DNA of 64,000 bases, taken from the NCBI RefSeq assembly GCF_001514115.1, contig NZ_KQ948476.1, forward strand, positions 25,263-89,262, written 5' to 3'. The number at the start of each line of letters is the position of its first letter. Position 1 is the first letter of the stretch. The position numbers and the translations under genes were made by a program. The notes under the pieces were generated by a model that saw only the letters and a list, made by a program, of their open reading frames with translations, did not search any database and was not told the origin of the DNA. This DNA comes from Streptomyces olivochromogenes (GTDB taxonomy: Bacteria > Actinomycetota > Actinomycetes > Streptomycetales > Streptomycetaceae). Below, piece after piece: positions 34,712-43,008 of this stretch.

Positions 34712-37009
34712 GTGCGGACATCCAGTCGAATCCGTCCCGGGTCGGTCGCGTCGTGGCTGCGCGACCGCGATCCCGAGCTGGCGGCGACCCGGCGTGCCGG
34801 GCGGACGGCACTCGTCATGCCCGCGCTGTTCGCCCTGTGCAGCCAGGTCATCGGCTCACCGACGATGGCGACCTTCGCCGCGTTCGGTGCGTTCTCGATG
34901 TTGCTGCTCGTTGATTTCACCGGCCCGATGGTGCAGCGGCTACGCGCCCACCTCGGCCTCGCGGTGGCCTGGGCCGTCCTGATCTGTCTGGGTACGCTCG
35001 TAGCCGACAAGACCTGGCTCGCGGTCACCGCCATGGTCGTCATCGGTTTCCTGGTGCTGTTCTCCGGGGTGGTCAGCTCCGTCCTCGCGGGCGCCTCGAC
35101 CGCGCTGCTGCTCGCCTTCATCCTCCCGGTGACCTCGCCCGTCTCGTTCGCGGCGCTTCCCGCCCGGCTCGCGGGAGCGGGCCTCGCGGCAGCCGCCTCC
35201 ATGCTCGCGGTCACCCTGCTGTGGCCCCGTCCCAGCGGGGACCCCCTCAGCGCACCCGCCGCCCGGGTCTGCTGTGCGGCCGCCGAGCAACTGCGCACCG
35301 ACGCGTCCCTCCTGGCGGGCGGGCCTGCCGCGCCGAGCACGGGTCAGTGCCGTACCAGAGCCGACGAGGCCGCCGCCGCGGCGGCCGAGCTGCGCACCGT
35401 CTTCGACGCCACCCCGTACCGCCCCACCGGCCTGTCCACCAGTTCGCGCGCCCTCGTCCGTCTGGTCGACGAACTGACCTGGCTCTGCAGCATCCTGGCC
35501 GACAGCGCGCCCCCGCTCGACGGTCGACCGGCCTGCGACATCGCCGCCCGGTCCGTACGGCTGGCCGTCGCGGCCGTACTCGACCAGGTGGCCGCGCTGC
35601 TCGACGCCCCGCGCGGCTCACCGGAGGAGCTGGACGCAGCCTCGGAGAGTCTGCGCAAGGCCATGGCCGATATGGAGCGCAACGCCACCACCCGGCTGCC
35701 CGTGGGCCGGGACGACGCCGGCACTCCCTCGCGGGTGCACCCCGTGATCGGAGCGCTGGACCTTTCGTTCCGCGCGCAGGAGCTGGGTTTCGCGACGCTG
35801 CAGATCGCGGACAACGTGACCCTGGCCGCGGCCGCCGAACGCCGCAGCTGGTTGGAACGCCTGCTGGGCCGCGAGCCCGACGCCGTGACCCGACCGCTGG
35901 CGGCGGCGCGCGAGCGGGCCGCCGCCCACCTCCAGCCGGGGTCCGTCTGGCTGCACAACAGCCTGCGGGGAGCGCTCGGCCTCGGCATCGCGGTCGGCCT
36001 CGCCAACGTGACCAGCGTCCAGCACTCGTTCTGGGTGCTCCTGGGAACCCTGTCCGTGCTGCGCTCGAATGCCCTCAACACGGGGCAGAACGCGGTCCGC
36101 GCCCTGGGCGGCACCCTCGCGGGTTCGATCATCGGCACCGGGCTGCTGCAACTGATCGGCCACCACGGGACGGCGCTCTGGTTCCTGCTGCCGCTCGCCG
36201 TGTTGCTCGCCGGCATCGCCCCCGCAGCCATCTCCTTCGCCGCCGGTCAGGCGTCCTTCACCGTCACTCTCGTCATCCTGTTCAACATCGGCCAGGACCC
36301 CGACTGGCACATCGTGCTGCTGCGGATCCAGGACATCGCCATCGGCTGCGCGGTGAGCGTGCTGGTGGGCCTGTTCTTCTGGCCGCGCGGCGCCACGGCG
36401 GCCGTCGACCGGGCGCTCGCCGAGGCGTACACGGACAGCGCCCGGTATCTGGCGGGCGCGGTGCAGTGTGCCATCGGCCACTGCGGCACCGCGCCCGGGC
36501 CTGCATCTGTCGAGGTCGCGCTGCGGGAGGGCGTCGAAGCTGCCGCGGCCGCGCGCAGGCTCGACGACGCGTTCCGCAGTTATCTGGCCGAACGCGGTGC
36601 CAAACCGGTGCCCCTGGCCGACATGACCACCCTGGTGACCGGCATCGTGGGGCTGCGCCTCGCGGCGGACGCGGTCCTGGGGCTGTGGCGGCGCGCCGGC
36701 GAACCGGACAGCGAGCCGAACCGGGCGGAGGCGGGCCTCGTGCTGCTGAGCGCCGCCGACCAGATCTCCGGCTGGTACCGGGATCTGGCCGCCGGTCTCG
36801 GGCACAACGCCGCCATCCGGGATCCGCTGCCGCGCAACCCCGTGGCCGAGGCACGGCTGGTCGAATCCCTCCGCCGCGACCTCAGCGACGAGCAGGGACA
36901 GGCCACGGACACGGCCGTCCGCATCATCTGGACCGCCGACCATCTCGACGCCGCGCGCCGGCTCCAACCGAGCCTGGTCGCCGCGGCGAGGCCCGACGGT
37001 CCGTCCTGA
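34712..37009 (+). CDS. FUSC-family inner-membrane transporter
   Basis: A 765-residue membrane protein with two hydrophobic halves (about 30-185 and 420-570), each followed by a soluble helical region, the layout of aromatic-acid-exporter/FUSC proteins. Visible segments include MPALFALCSQVIGSPTMATF, the conserved SVQHSFWVLLGTLSVLRSN (residues about 430), and GCAVSVLVGLFFWPRGA. It is expected to export small aromatic or toxic organic compounds. GTG 34712 is chosen for the AGGAGG at 34695-34700. It converges with the thioredoxin-like gene. Confidence 0.85.
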   Translation: MRTSSRIRPGSVASWLRDRDPELAATRRAGRTALVMPALFALCSQVIGSPTMATFAAFGAFSMLLLVDFTGPMVQRLRAHLGLAVAWAVLICLGTLVADKTWLAVTAMVVIGFLVLFSGVVSSVLAGASTALLLAFILPVTSPVSFAALPARLAGAGLAAAASMLAVTLLWPRPSGDPLSAPAARVCCAAAEQLRTDASLLAGGPAAPSTGQCRTRADEAAAAAAELRTVFDATPYRPTGLSTSSRALVRLVDELTWLCSILADSAPPLDGRPACDIAARSVRLAVAAVLDQVAALLDAPRGSPEELDAASESLRKAMADMERNATTRLPVGRDDAGTPSRVHPVIGALDLSFRAQELGFATLQIADNVTLAAAAERRSWLERLLGREPDAVTRPLAAARERAAAHLQPGSVWLHNSLRGALGLGIAVGLANVTSVQHSFWVLLGTLSVLRSNALNTGQNAVRALGGTLAGSIIGTGLLQLIGHHGTALWFLLPLAVLLAGIAPAAISFAAGQASFTVTLVILFNIGQDPDWHIVLLRIQDIAIGCAVSVLVGLFFWPRGATAAVDRALAEAYTDSARYLAGAVQCAIGHCGTAPGPASVEVALREGVEAAAAARRLDDAFRSYLAERGAKPVPLADMTTLVTGIVGLRLAADAVLGLWRRAGEPDSEPNRAEAGLVLLSAADQISGWYRDLAAGLGHNAAIRDPLPRNPVAEARLVESLRRDLSDEQGQATDTAVRIIWTADHLDAARRLQPSLVAAARPDGPS

Positions 37010-37029
37010 CCCGGGGGCGGCGCCCGAGG

Positions 37030-37569
37030 TCAGACCGCGGCCTTCGAGCGCGCCGGCAGGCGGCCGGGGTCGAAGGCGGTGGCACTGAGGGTGCCGTCGG
37101 CGGTGATCAGGCCGAAGACCGGGTATCCGGTGATGTCGAAGGCCTCGCCGAGCGGCCCGTCGCCCGGCTCGACCACGACGTGGGCGACCTCGGACAGCGC
37201 CGCCACCTGCTCGCGGGCCTCCTCGTCGGTGCCGTGCACGACGGCCAGGACGCTGCGACCGGTCTCGCGGGCCGTGGTGCGGGCCTGCTCCACGAAGAGC
37301 GGCAGCCGCTCCTTGCAGGCCCGGCAGTCGGGCGAGAAGAAGCCCAGCATGGTCTCGCCGAGGCCCTCGCGAGTGATCCGCTCACCGGCGGTGGTGACGG
37401 CGGAGAAGCCGGGGACGGCGGAGCCGGCCGGGATGATCAGGCCGTCCGCCACCCGGTCGGCCTTCTCGTCGGCCTGGGCGCGGAGTTTGCGTATGACGCC
37501 GAAGGTGAGCAGCAGGTTCAGCAGACAGAGCACGGCGATGAGGACGACGGCGGTGACCAGAAAGGGCAT
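37030..37569 (-). CDS. Membrane-anchored thioredoxin-like (TlpA/redoxin) protein
   Basis: A 179-residue protein with one N-terminal helix (FLVTAVVLIAVLCLLNLLLT) acting as signal anchor, so the thioredoxin domain faces outside. The active site is Cys82-Arg-Ala-Cys85 (FFSPDCRACKERLP), and a cis-proline loop GYPVFGLI is present near 150. Such proteins pass electrons or disulfides to substrates. It lies 213 bp downstream of a MauE-like gene on the same strand. In methylamine-dehydrogenase and related loci MauE and a thioredoxin-like MauD work together. Divergent to the six-cysteine peptide genes, it is inferred to help fold them. Confidence 0.8.
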   Translation of the reverse strand: MPFLVTAVVLIAVLCLLNLLLTFGVIRKLRAQADEKADRVADGLIIPAGSAVPGFSAVTTAGERITREGLGETMLGFFSPDCRACKERLPLFVEQARTTARETGRSVLAVVHGTDEEAREQVAALSEVAHVVVEPGDGPLGEAFDITGYPVFGLITADGTLSATAFDPGRLPARSKAAV

Positions 37570-37782
37570 GGGTGACTCCGGGGTCTCGTGTCATCGTGGG
37601 GCGGGGTGTCCGCCCATCGGATCGCGGGATGCGACGGCGCGACGCTGCACGGGTGTGCCGCGCGCCGTGGTGCGGCGGCGGCTGCGACGGGTGCGTCGCG
37701 GCGGCCGCCACGGTGGTGTGTGAACATCAACCGCCCGGGAAATCGGGAGGGTTGTCGCCTACCGGGTCGCCTGCCCGGGTGC

Positions 37783-38343
37783 CTACGGGGCTGATCCGCG
37801 AACGCGTCCCGAGGTGCGTGTGGCGCCGTCCTCGAACAGCGTGCCCAGCTCGTCCGTGAAGATCACGAGCAGGGCGCCCACCAGCGCGCCGAACGCCGCG
37901 ATCAGCACGCCGGCCGCCTGGGCCGGCGCCGGCGTCCCCGCGAGGGCGGCGGCCAGACCGGACGCGGCCAGGACGAGCAGCACGGTGTTCCGCACCACGT
38001 GGCGACGGCCGATCGGCGCGGTGGAAGCGCCGAAGCAGGCGCAGGACGCCTTGGTTCCGCTGCGGAGCGTACGGACGATTCCGGTGGTGAACGCGGCGAG
38101 CAGCAGCAGGGTCAGGACGAAGCCCGGCGCGCCGCCGGGCCCCAGGGCGAGCAGCACCACCGCGGCGCACTCCCCCACGACCACGGCCACCGCCACGAGG
38201 CGGCTCAGGCGGGCCGGAACGCCCATGGAACGGGTCGATTCCTCGAAGCCGCGGAAGGCCGCGGCGCCTCGTAGTTTTCCGGTCGCGGATGCCGCGAACA
38301 CGATGCCGACGAGGAGTCTGACGGCAAGCAGGGCGTAGGCCAC
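37783..38343 (-). CDS. MauE/DoxX-like redox membrane protein
   Basis: A 186-residue protein with four to five hydrophobic segments (residues 5-20, 47-67, 74-92, 113-130, 137-160). A cytoplasm- or membrane-edge Cys101-Ala-Cys103 pair in SCACFGAS is the hallmark CxC of MauE-like proteins; Cys59 lies in the second helix. The family is linked to disulfide exchange across the membrane. GTG 38343 has GGAGGTGAG upstream. It is transcribed away from the precursor-peptide operon, with 217 bp between the starts, and precedes the thioredoxin-like gene, its likely redox partner. Confidence 0.8.
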   Translation of the reverse strand: MAYALLAVRLLVGIVFAASATGKLRGAAAFRGFEESTRSMGVPARLSRLVAVAVVVGECAAVVLLALGPGGAPGFVLTLLLLAAFTTGIVRTLRSGTKASCACFGASTAPIGRRHVVRNTVLLVLAASGLAAALAGTPAPAQAAGVLIAAFGALVGALLVIFTDELGTLFEDGATRTSGRVRGSAP

Positions 38344-38560
38344 GAGCAGCTCTCACCTCCCGGGACGACTGGACCAGAGGCAATGTAGCCGCAAGTCGAC
38401 ATGAGCAACAGTGGCCACTTTCTCCCACATCTCCCCAGGCGAAACTGGAAGCAATCCGTCAACTTCCGCACTCTTGCGCTCAATTGGCATCGCAACATAA
38501 CTTCTGCTGCGGCCGGACCTTACCCCTGGTCCGGCCTTCACCCTACGAGGGAGGTCCGTG
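38344..38560. promoter_or_regulatory. Shared promoter region of the peptide locus
   Basis: This 217-bp divergent region is less GC-rich than its surroundings. A possible sigma-70-type promoter toward the peptide genes is TTGCGC (38474-38479), 16 bp, CATAAC (38496-38501). AGGGAGGT at 38548-38555 is the ribosome binding site of the first peptide. The promoter call is a guess from spacing. Confidence 0.4.
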
Positions 38561-38728
38561 ATGACCCGTGTGATCGGCACGATGGGCGACAAGTTGCTGG
38601 GCATGCTGCTGAAGGAGGACCGGGCCGGCGCCTGTGTCCCGGAGCACGGCACTTTCTGCAAGTGCACGAACCACGTCCGGTACGTCTTCAGCTGCAACGG
38701 CCCCTGTGTGAAGTCCGGCACCTGCTGA
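38561..38728 (+). CDS. Six-cysteine precursor peptide 1
   Basis: A 55-residue peptide. Residues 1-24 form a charged amphipathic leader (IGTMGDKLLGMLLKEDRAGA) without the hydrophobic core of a Sec signal. The core starts at Cys25 and holds six cysteines at 25, 33, 35, 45, 49 and 55. Ala22-Gly23-Ala24 just before Cys25 is an A-x-A site of the sort S26 signal peptidases cut, giving a 31-residue product with up to three disulfides. A strong ribosome binding site (AGGGAGGT) implies high expression. No known bacteriocin or lantibiotic family is recognised; no modification enzyme of the lanthipeptide, lasso or sactipeptide type is nearby. Confidence 0.8.
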   Translation: MTRVIGTMGDKLLGMLLKEDRAGACVPEHGTFCKCTNHVRYVFSCNGPCVKSGTC

Positions 38729-38774
38729 CCCAGCCCCATCCCGTCACATCACGTCGCACGACCAGGAGGTAGTC

Positions 38775-38945
38775 ATGAGGCGAATGATCGGCACGATGGG
38801 CGACCGGCTGCTGCGGCTCGTACTCGACGAGCAGCGCGCGGGGGCGTGCGTCCCCGAGGTGGGTCAGCTCTGCTATTGCAAGAGCGGACACCAGTACCGA
38901 TTCGCGTGTAACGGCGTGTGCACCAAGCGCAGCAACACCTGCTGA
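38775..38945 (+). CDS. Six-cysteine precursor peptide 2
   Basis: A 56-residue paralogue of the preceding peptide. Leaders align residue by residue (IGTMGDRLLRLVLDEQRAGA), all six cysteines are kept at 25, 33, 35, 45, 49 and 56, and CNG-x-C plus a closing N/G-T-C are shared; the intervening core residues have diverged. That pattern (fixed leader and cysteines, variable loops) is what is expected of a two-component or duplicated secreted peptide. CCAGGAGGT precedes ATG 38775. Its stop overlaps the ABC exporter start (TGATG), so exporter synthesis is coupled to it. Confidence 0.8.
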   Translation: MRRMIGTMGDRLLRLVLDEQRAGACVPEVGQLCYCKSGHQYRFACNGVCTKRSNTC

Positions 38946-40831
38946 TGACGCACTCCGACCCACCTGCCGGTTCCCCGGAGGCCGCTTCGCCTCCGGGGAA
39001 CCGGCTGCGGGCCCGCGCGGCATGGGCCGCGGTCGCCCTCCAGTTCCGCGCCACACCCGTCGGCGCTTCCCTGCTGTTCGGGGTGACCGTGGGAGTCGGT
39101 GTGACGCCGGCCGCCGCCGCCTGGCTCGCCAAGCTGCTCTTCGACGAACTCGGCCGCGGTGCGCACGCCGACGCGCGGCACGCCGTCAGCCTCGGCATCG
39201 CCACCGCCGCACTGGGCGCCCTGTCCGCCGTCCTTCTTCAACTGGCCGCGTATCTGGATGAGTTGGTGCGCAGACGCCTCGTCGTCGAAGTCGAGCGGAC
39301 CCTGTTCGCCAAGGTCGACGAGTTCCGGGGACTGCGGCGGTTCGAGGATCCCGCGTTCCACGACCGACTGCGGCTCGCCCAGCAGGCCTCGGAGGACGCA
39401 CCGCACAACGTCACCATGTTCACCCAGGAGGCCGTGCGTTCGGTGGCCGCGCTCAGCGGCTTCACGGGCGCCCTGCTCGCCGTCTGGCCGCCGATGGTGG
39501 GCCTTTTGTTCCTGGTCGGCGCCGCCGCACTGCTGGCCCGGCTGTCGCTGGCCCGCCGCCAGGTGGTGGTCTGGGAGCTGACCTCCGCCCGGCTGCGCCG
39601 CCACCTCTTCTACCGCTCACTGCTGACCGACCCCCGCGCCGCCAAGGAGATCCGGCTGTTCGGCCTCGGCGGCTTCCTGCACGGCCGGCTGATCCGCGCG
39701 CTGAACGACGCCACCGAGGCCGAACTCGCGGTGGCCCGGCGTGGCGCCCTCGTGCAGTCGGCTTTCGCCGCGCTCAACGCCCTGGTCGCCGGGCTCGGTA
39801 CGGTCGTGGTGGTCGCGGGCGCGGCCCACGGCAGATTCACGATCGGCGATGTGACACTGTTCGTCGCCGCCGCCGCGGGAGTGCAGGGGGCGTTCACCGG
39901 GATCGTGCTCCAGGCCGGATCGGCCGCGGAGGGCGTGCGGCTCTTCGGCCACTATCTCGACCTGCTCGACACCCCCGACGACCTGCCTCGGGGCGAGGCC
40001 CCCGCGCCGGCCCTCACCGGACGAATCGAACTGCGCGACGTCTGGTTCCGCTACGACACCTCCGGCCCCTGGGTACTGCGCGGGGTGAACCTGACCGTCC
40101 CGGCGGGCGCCGCGATGGGCCTGGTGGGCCGCAACGGTGCCGGCAAGAGCACCCTCATCAAGCTGCTCTGCCGGTTCTACGACCCCGAACGCGGCGCGAT
40201 CCTCTGGGACGGCACCGACATCCGGACCATGGACGTGGCCGAGCTGCGCCGCCGGATCGGCGTCACGTTCCAGGACTACATGACGTACGACCTCTCGGCG
40301 GCCGAGAACATCGGCATCGGCGATCTGCCGTACCGCGAGGACCTGGAGCGCGTCCGGGACAGCGCGCGGCTCGCCGGCATCGACGCGACCCTGCGCGGCC
40401 TCCCCGACGGGTACGAGACCCAGCTCAGCCGGGTCCACCTCGACGAGGAGGACGGTACCCCCGGGGTCACCCTCTCCGGTGGCCAGTGGCAACGAGTCGC
40501 GCTGGCACGTTCGTTGATGCGCACCGACGCCGATCTGCTGATCCTGGACGAGCCCAGCTCGGGCCTGGACCCGGAGGCCGAGCACGAGGTGCACCGCACG
40601 CTCGGTCGCCACCGCCTGGGACGGACCGCGCTGTTGGTCTCACACCGGCTCGGTGCCCTGCGCGACGCGGACGCGATCGCCGTGCTGGTGGACGGCCGGA
40701 TCGCCGAACTCGGCTCCCACGACGAGCTGATGGCCCTGGGCGGCGGCCACTACGCCCGGCTGTTCGGCCTGCAGGCGGCGGGCTACGCCGAGCGCGCCGA
40801 CCGGGGCAGGACCACGGAGGCGGCCACATGA
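38945..40831 (+). CDS. ABC exporter (fused membrane and ATPase domains) of the peptide locus
   Basis: A 628-residue half-transporter: about six membrane segments over residues 40-310, then the ATPase with Walker A GRNGAGKST (395-403), Q-loop VTFQDYMTYD, signature LSGGQWQR (about 510) and Walker B LLILDEP (about 532). It has no N-terminal C39 peptidase domain, so leader removal must be done by another protein; the S26 peptidase gene follows. ATG 38945 is chosen because it overlaps the peptide-2 stop; an upstream in-frame start would lie inside that gene. It is inferred to export the two peptides as a homodimer. Confidence 0.85.
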   Translation: MTHSDPPAGSPEAASPPGNRLRARAAWAAVALQFRATPVGASLLFGVTVGVGVTPAAAAWLAKLLFDELGRGAHADARHAVSLGIATAALGALSAVLLQLAAYLDELVRRRLVVEVERTLFAKVDEFRGLRRFEDPAFHDRLRLAQQASEDAPHNVTMFTQEAVRSVAALSGFTGALLAVWPPMVGLLFLVGAAALLARLSLARRQVVVWELTSARLRRHLFYRSLLTDPRAAKEIRLFGLGGFLHGRLIRALNDATEAELAVARRGALVQSAFAALNALVAGLGTVVVVAGAAHGRFTIGDVTLFVAAAAGVQGAFTGIVLQAGSAAEGVRLFGHYLDLLDTPDDLPRGEAPAPALTGRIELRDVWFRYDTSGPWVLRGVNLTVPAGAAMGLVGRNGAGKSTLIKLLCRFYDPERGAILWDGTDIRTMDVAELRRRIGVTFQDYMTYDLSAAENIGIGDLPYREDLERVRDSARLAGIDATLRGLPDGYETQLSRVHLDEEDGTPGVTLSGGQWQRVALARSLMRTDADLLILDEPSSGLDPEAEHEVHRTLGRHRLGRTALLVSHRLGALRDADAIAVLVDGRIAELGSHDELMALGGGHYARLFGLQAAGYAERADRGRTTEAAT

Positions 40832-40856
40832 GCCGCCCGGAACGGAAGACGGCCAT

Positions 40857-41312
40857 ATGACGGGTGCGGGGCGGACGACGGTGGCGATGGCAGCGGGCGC
40901 GGGCATGCTGCTCCTGTCCGTACGCGTACTGCGTTCACGCCTCGCCCTCATCAGGGTCACCGGGTCGAGCATGACCCCTGCCTTCGCGGACGGCGACCGG
41001 CTGCTGGTCCGCCGCACCACGCGCGTGCGACGCGGCGACGCGGTGGTCTTCCGCAACCCCGTCCCGTTCGGCGACGGCGACGACGCCCTGGCCTGGCTGG
41101 TCAAGCGGGTCTCCGCCCTGCCCGGCGATGCCGTGCCGCCCGATGTACGCGAGATCGTCGGGGCCCCGGACGGCGGCCGGGTGCCGCCCGGTTCCCTGAT
41201 CGTCCGGGGCGACGCCGCCCGCACGCAGGACTCCCGCCACTTCGGTTACGTCCCCCAGTCGTCCCTGCTGGGCGTGGTACTCACCCGCCCGACTCCCCTC
41301 GGCCGCCCCTGA
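40857..41312 (+). CDS. S26 family signal peptidase of the peptide locus
   Basis: A 151-residue serine/lysine peptidase with one N-terminal membrane segment (about 8-22). The nucleophile motif is GSSMTPAF with Ser38, and the general base is Lys83 in WLVKRVSALPGD; a C-terminal box GDAARTQDSRHFGYVP matches GD-x-x-x-x-SxDSR-x-xG. It is shorter than housekeeping LepB proteins. Twenty-five bases separate it from the exporter gene, so it belongs to the same operon. It is inferred to cut the exported peptides after AGA. Confidence 0.85.
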   Translation: MTGAGRTTVAMAAGAGMLLLSVRVLRSRLALIRVTGSSMTPAFADGDRLLVRRTTRVRRGDAVVFRNPVPFGDGDDALAWLVKRVSALPGDAVPPDVREIVGAPDGGRVPPGSLIVRGDAARTQDSRHFGYVPQSSLLGVVLTRPTPLGRP

Positions 41313-41499
41313 ACCCGCCGCCACGGCGGTGTCCGCTCGGGGCAATCCGCGGAATGCCGCGCTTCTCGTGTGCCCCTCGCATACGCCCCTAGCACACCCC
41401 CCTTCTTTCACGACGTGAACTCACATACGCCGGAAGGACTTTCCCGACTTCACCTCTTGACGTACGGAGTGACGGGGAGCACATTGTCCGCGCAGCTGC

Positions 41500-41536
41500 T
41501 TTGAGAGCGCTCTCAAAGAACGTCGGAGCGCTCTCG
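41500..41536. promoter_or_regulatory. LacI-family operator-like palindrome and second half-copy
   Basis: TTTGAGAGCGCTCTCAAA at 41500-41517 is a perfect 18-nt palindrome of the form TGAGAGCGCTCTCA, close to operators of CebR-type LacI regulators of sugar use. A second copy (GGAGCGCTCTC) follows at 41525-41535. Both lie 42-78 bp before the GH16 start and would repress both glucanase genes until an oligosaccharide inducer arrives. Confidence 0.7.
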
Positions 41537-41577
41537 CCACCACCCGCGCACCCCACTCCGTACCCGAAGAGGCACCC

Positions 41578-42993
41578 ATGAGTGAACCCTCCGGCACGCC
41601 TGTCAGACGCGGCTCCCTACGCCGCGTCCTCATCGCCGTGTTCAGCGCCCTCGGCCTCGCGGCCGCCGCGGCGGCGGCCGCCACCCTCCCCGCCAACGCG
41701 TCCGCCCCGACGCCCCCGTCCGGCTGGTCCCAGGTCTTCCTCGACGACTTCGACGGAGCCGCCGGCTCCGGCATCAACAGCTCGAACTGGCAGTACACGA
41801 CGGGCACGAGCTACCCCGGCGGCCCGGCCGGCTTCGGTACCGGCGAGGTCGAGACGATGACCTCCAGCACCAACAACGTCTCGCTCGACGGCGCCGGAAA
41901 CCTGCGGATCACCCCGCGGCGCGACGCCGCGGGCAACTGGACGTCGGGCCGCATCGAGACGAACCGCTCCGACTTCCAGCCGCCCGCCGGCGGCAAGCTC
42001 CGCGTCGAGGCCCGGCTCCAGATGCCGAACGTGACCGGCGCGGCGGCCAAGGGCTACTGGCCAGCCTTCTGGATGCTGGGTGCCCCGTACCGCGGCAACT
42101 GGTGGAACTGGCCCGGCGTCGGCGAGCTGGACATCATGGAGAACGTCCAGGGCATCAACAACGAGTGGGCCACGATGCACTGCGGCACCAGCCCGGGCGG
42201 CCCCTGCAACGAGAAGTCCGGCATCGGCGGCCAGAAGGTCTGTGCGGGCACGACCTGCCAGGGCGGCTTCCACACCTACGCCGTGGAGTGGGACAAGTCG
42301 ACCAGCCCCGAGGAGATGCGCTTCTACCTCGACGGCGTCAACTTCCACACGGTCAGGCAGAATCAGGTCGACGCGACGACCTGGGCCAACGCCACCAACC
42401 ACGGCTACTTCATCATCCTGAACGTCGCGATGGGCGGCGAGTTCCCGGCGGCATTCGGCGGCGGCCCCGACGGCGGCACGGACCCCGGCCACCCGCTCGT
42501 GGTCGACTACGTCCAGGTGCTCCAGTCGACCGGCGGTGGCGGCACGACCCCGCCACCCACGACCCCGCCGCCTTCCGGCAACCGTGACGCGTACAACGCG
42601 ATCCAGGCCGAGTCGTACGACGGCCAGGCGGGCGTCGGTACGGAGACCACCACCGACACGGGCGGCGGCCAGAACATCGGCACGCTCGCGAACGGCGACT
42701 ACGCGCTCTACAAGGGTGTCGACTTCGGCACCGCGGCGGCCAGGCAGTTCTACGGCCGGGTCGCGAGCGGCGCGGCGGGCGGTGTCAGCGGACTGGTCGA
42801 AGTGCGTCTCGACAGCCGCACCAGCACGCCGATAGGCAGCTTCGCGGTGGCCAACACCGGTGGCTGGCAGACGTGGAAGACGGTCCCCGCGAACATCAGC
42901 TCCGTCACCGGAACCCACGACGTCTATCTGACCTTCACCAGCGGCCAGCCCGCGGACTTCGTGAACGTCAACTGGTTCGACTTCGGGCACTGA
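41578..42993 (+). CDS. Secreted GH16 beta-1,3-glucanase with C-terminal CBM6
   Basis: A 471-residue exported enzyme. The signal peptide runs to about residue 42 (cut near ANA-SAP). The GH16 domain (about 47-310) has the catalytic set Glu183-x-Asp185-x-x-Glu188 in GELDIMENV, with the GYWPAFWMLG aromatic strand. A Pro/Thr/Gly linker (TPPPTTPPPSG) leads to a CBM6-like domain (AIQAESYDG ... VNVNWFDFG). It would hydrolyse beta-1,3-glucans such as laminarin or fungal wall. It is followed after 15 bp by the GH64 gene, and both are under the LacI-type palindrome. Confidence 0.93.
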   Translation: MSEPSGTPVRRGSLRRVLIAVFSALGLAAAAAAAATLPANASAPTPPSGWSQVFLDDFDGAAGSGINSSNWQYTTGTSYPGGPAGFGTGEVETMTSSTNNVSLDGAGNLRITPRRDAAGNWTSGRIETNRSDFQPPAGGKLRVEARLQMPNVTGAAAKGYWPAFWMLGAPYRGNWWNWPGVGELDIMENVQGINNEWATMHCGTSPGGPCNEKSGIGGQKVCAGTTCQGGFHTYAVEWDKSTSPEEMRFYLDGVNFHTVRQNQVDATTWANATNHGYFIILNVAMGGEFPAAFGGGPDGGTDPGHPLVVDYVQVLQSTGGGGTTPPPTTPPPSGNRDAYNAIQAESYDGQAGVGTETTTDTGGGQNIGTLANGDYALYKGVDFGTAAARQFYGRVASGAAGGVSGLVEVRLDSRTSTPIGSFAVANTGGWQTWKTVPANISSVTGTHDVYLTFTSGQPADFVNVNWFDFGH

Positions 42994-43008
42994 CGGGAGA
43001 GTTGACGG

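Noticed and set aside
38561-38945. Peptides as lanthipeptide, lasso or sactipeptide precursors
   Set aside because: No LanB/C/M, asparagine-synthetase-like, transglutaminase-like or radical-SAM gene lies nearby, and the cores have few Ser/Thr; MauE and thioredoxin-like neighbours favour disulfides.
38918-38945. An upstream ATG start for the ABC exporter inside peptide 2
   Set aside because: It would overlap the peptide gene in another frame; ATG 38945 overlaps the peptide stop by a TGATG junction, a normal coupling signal.
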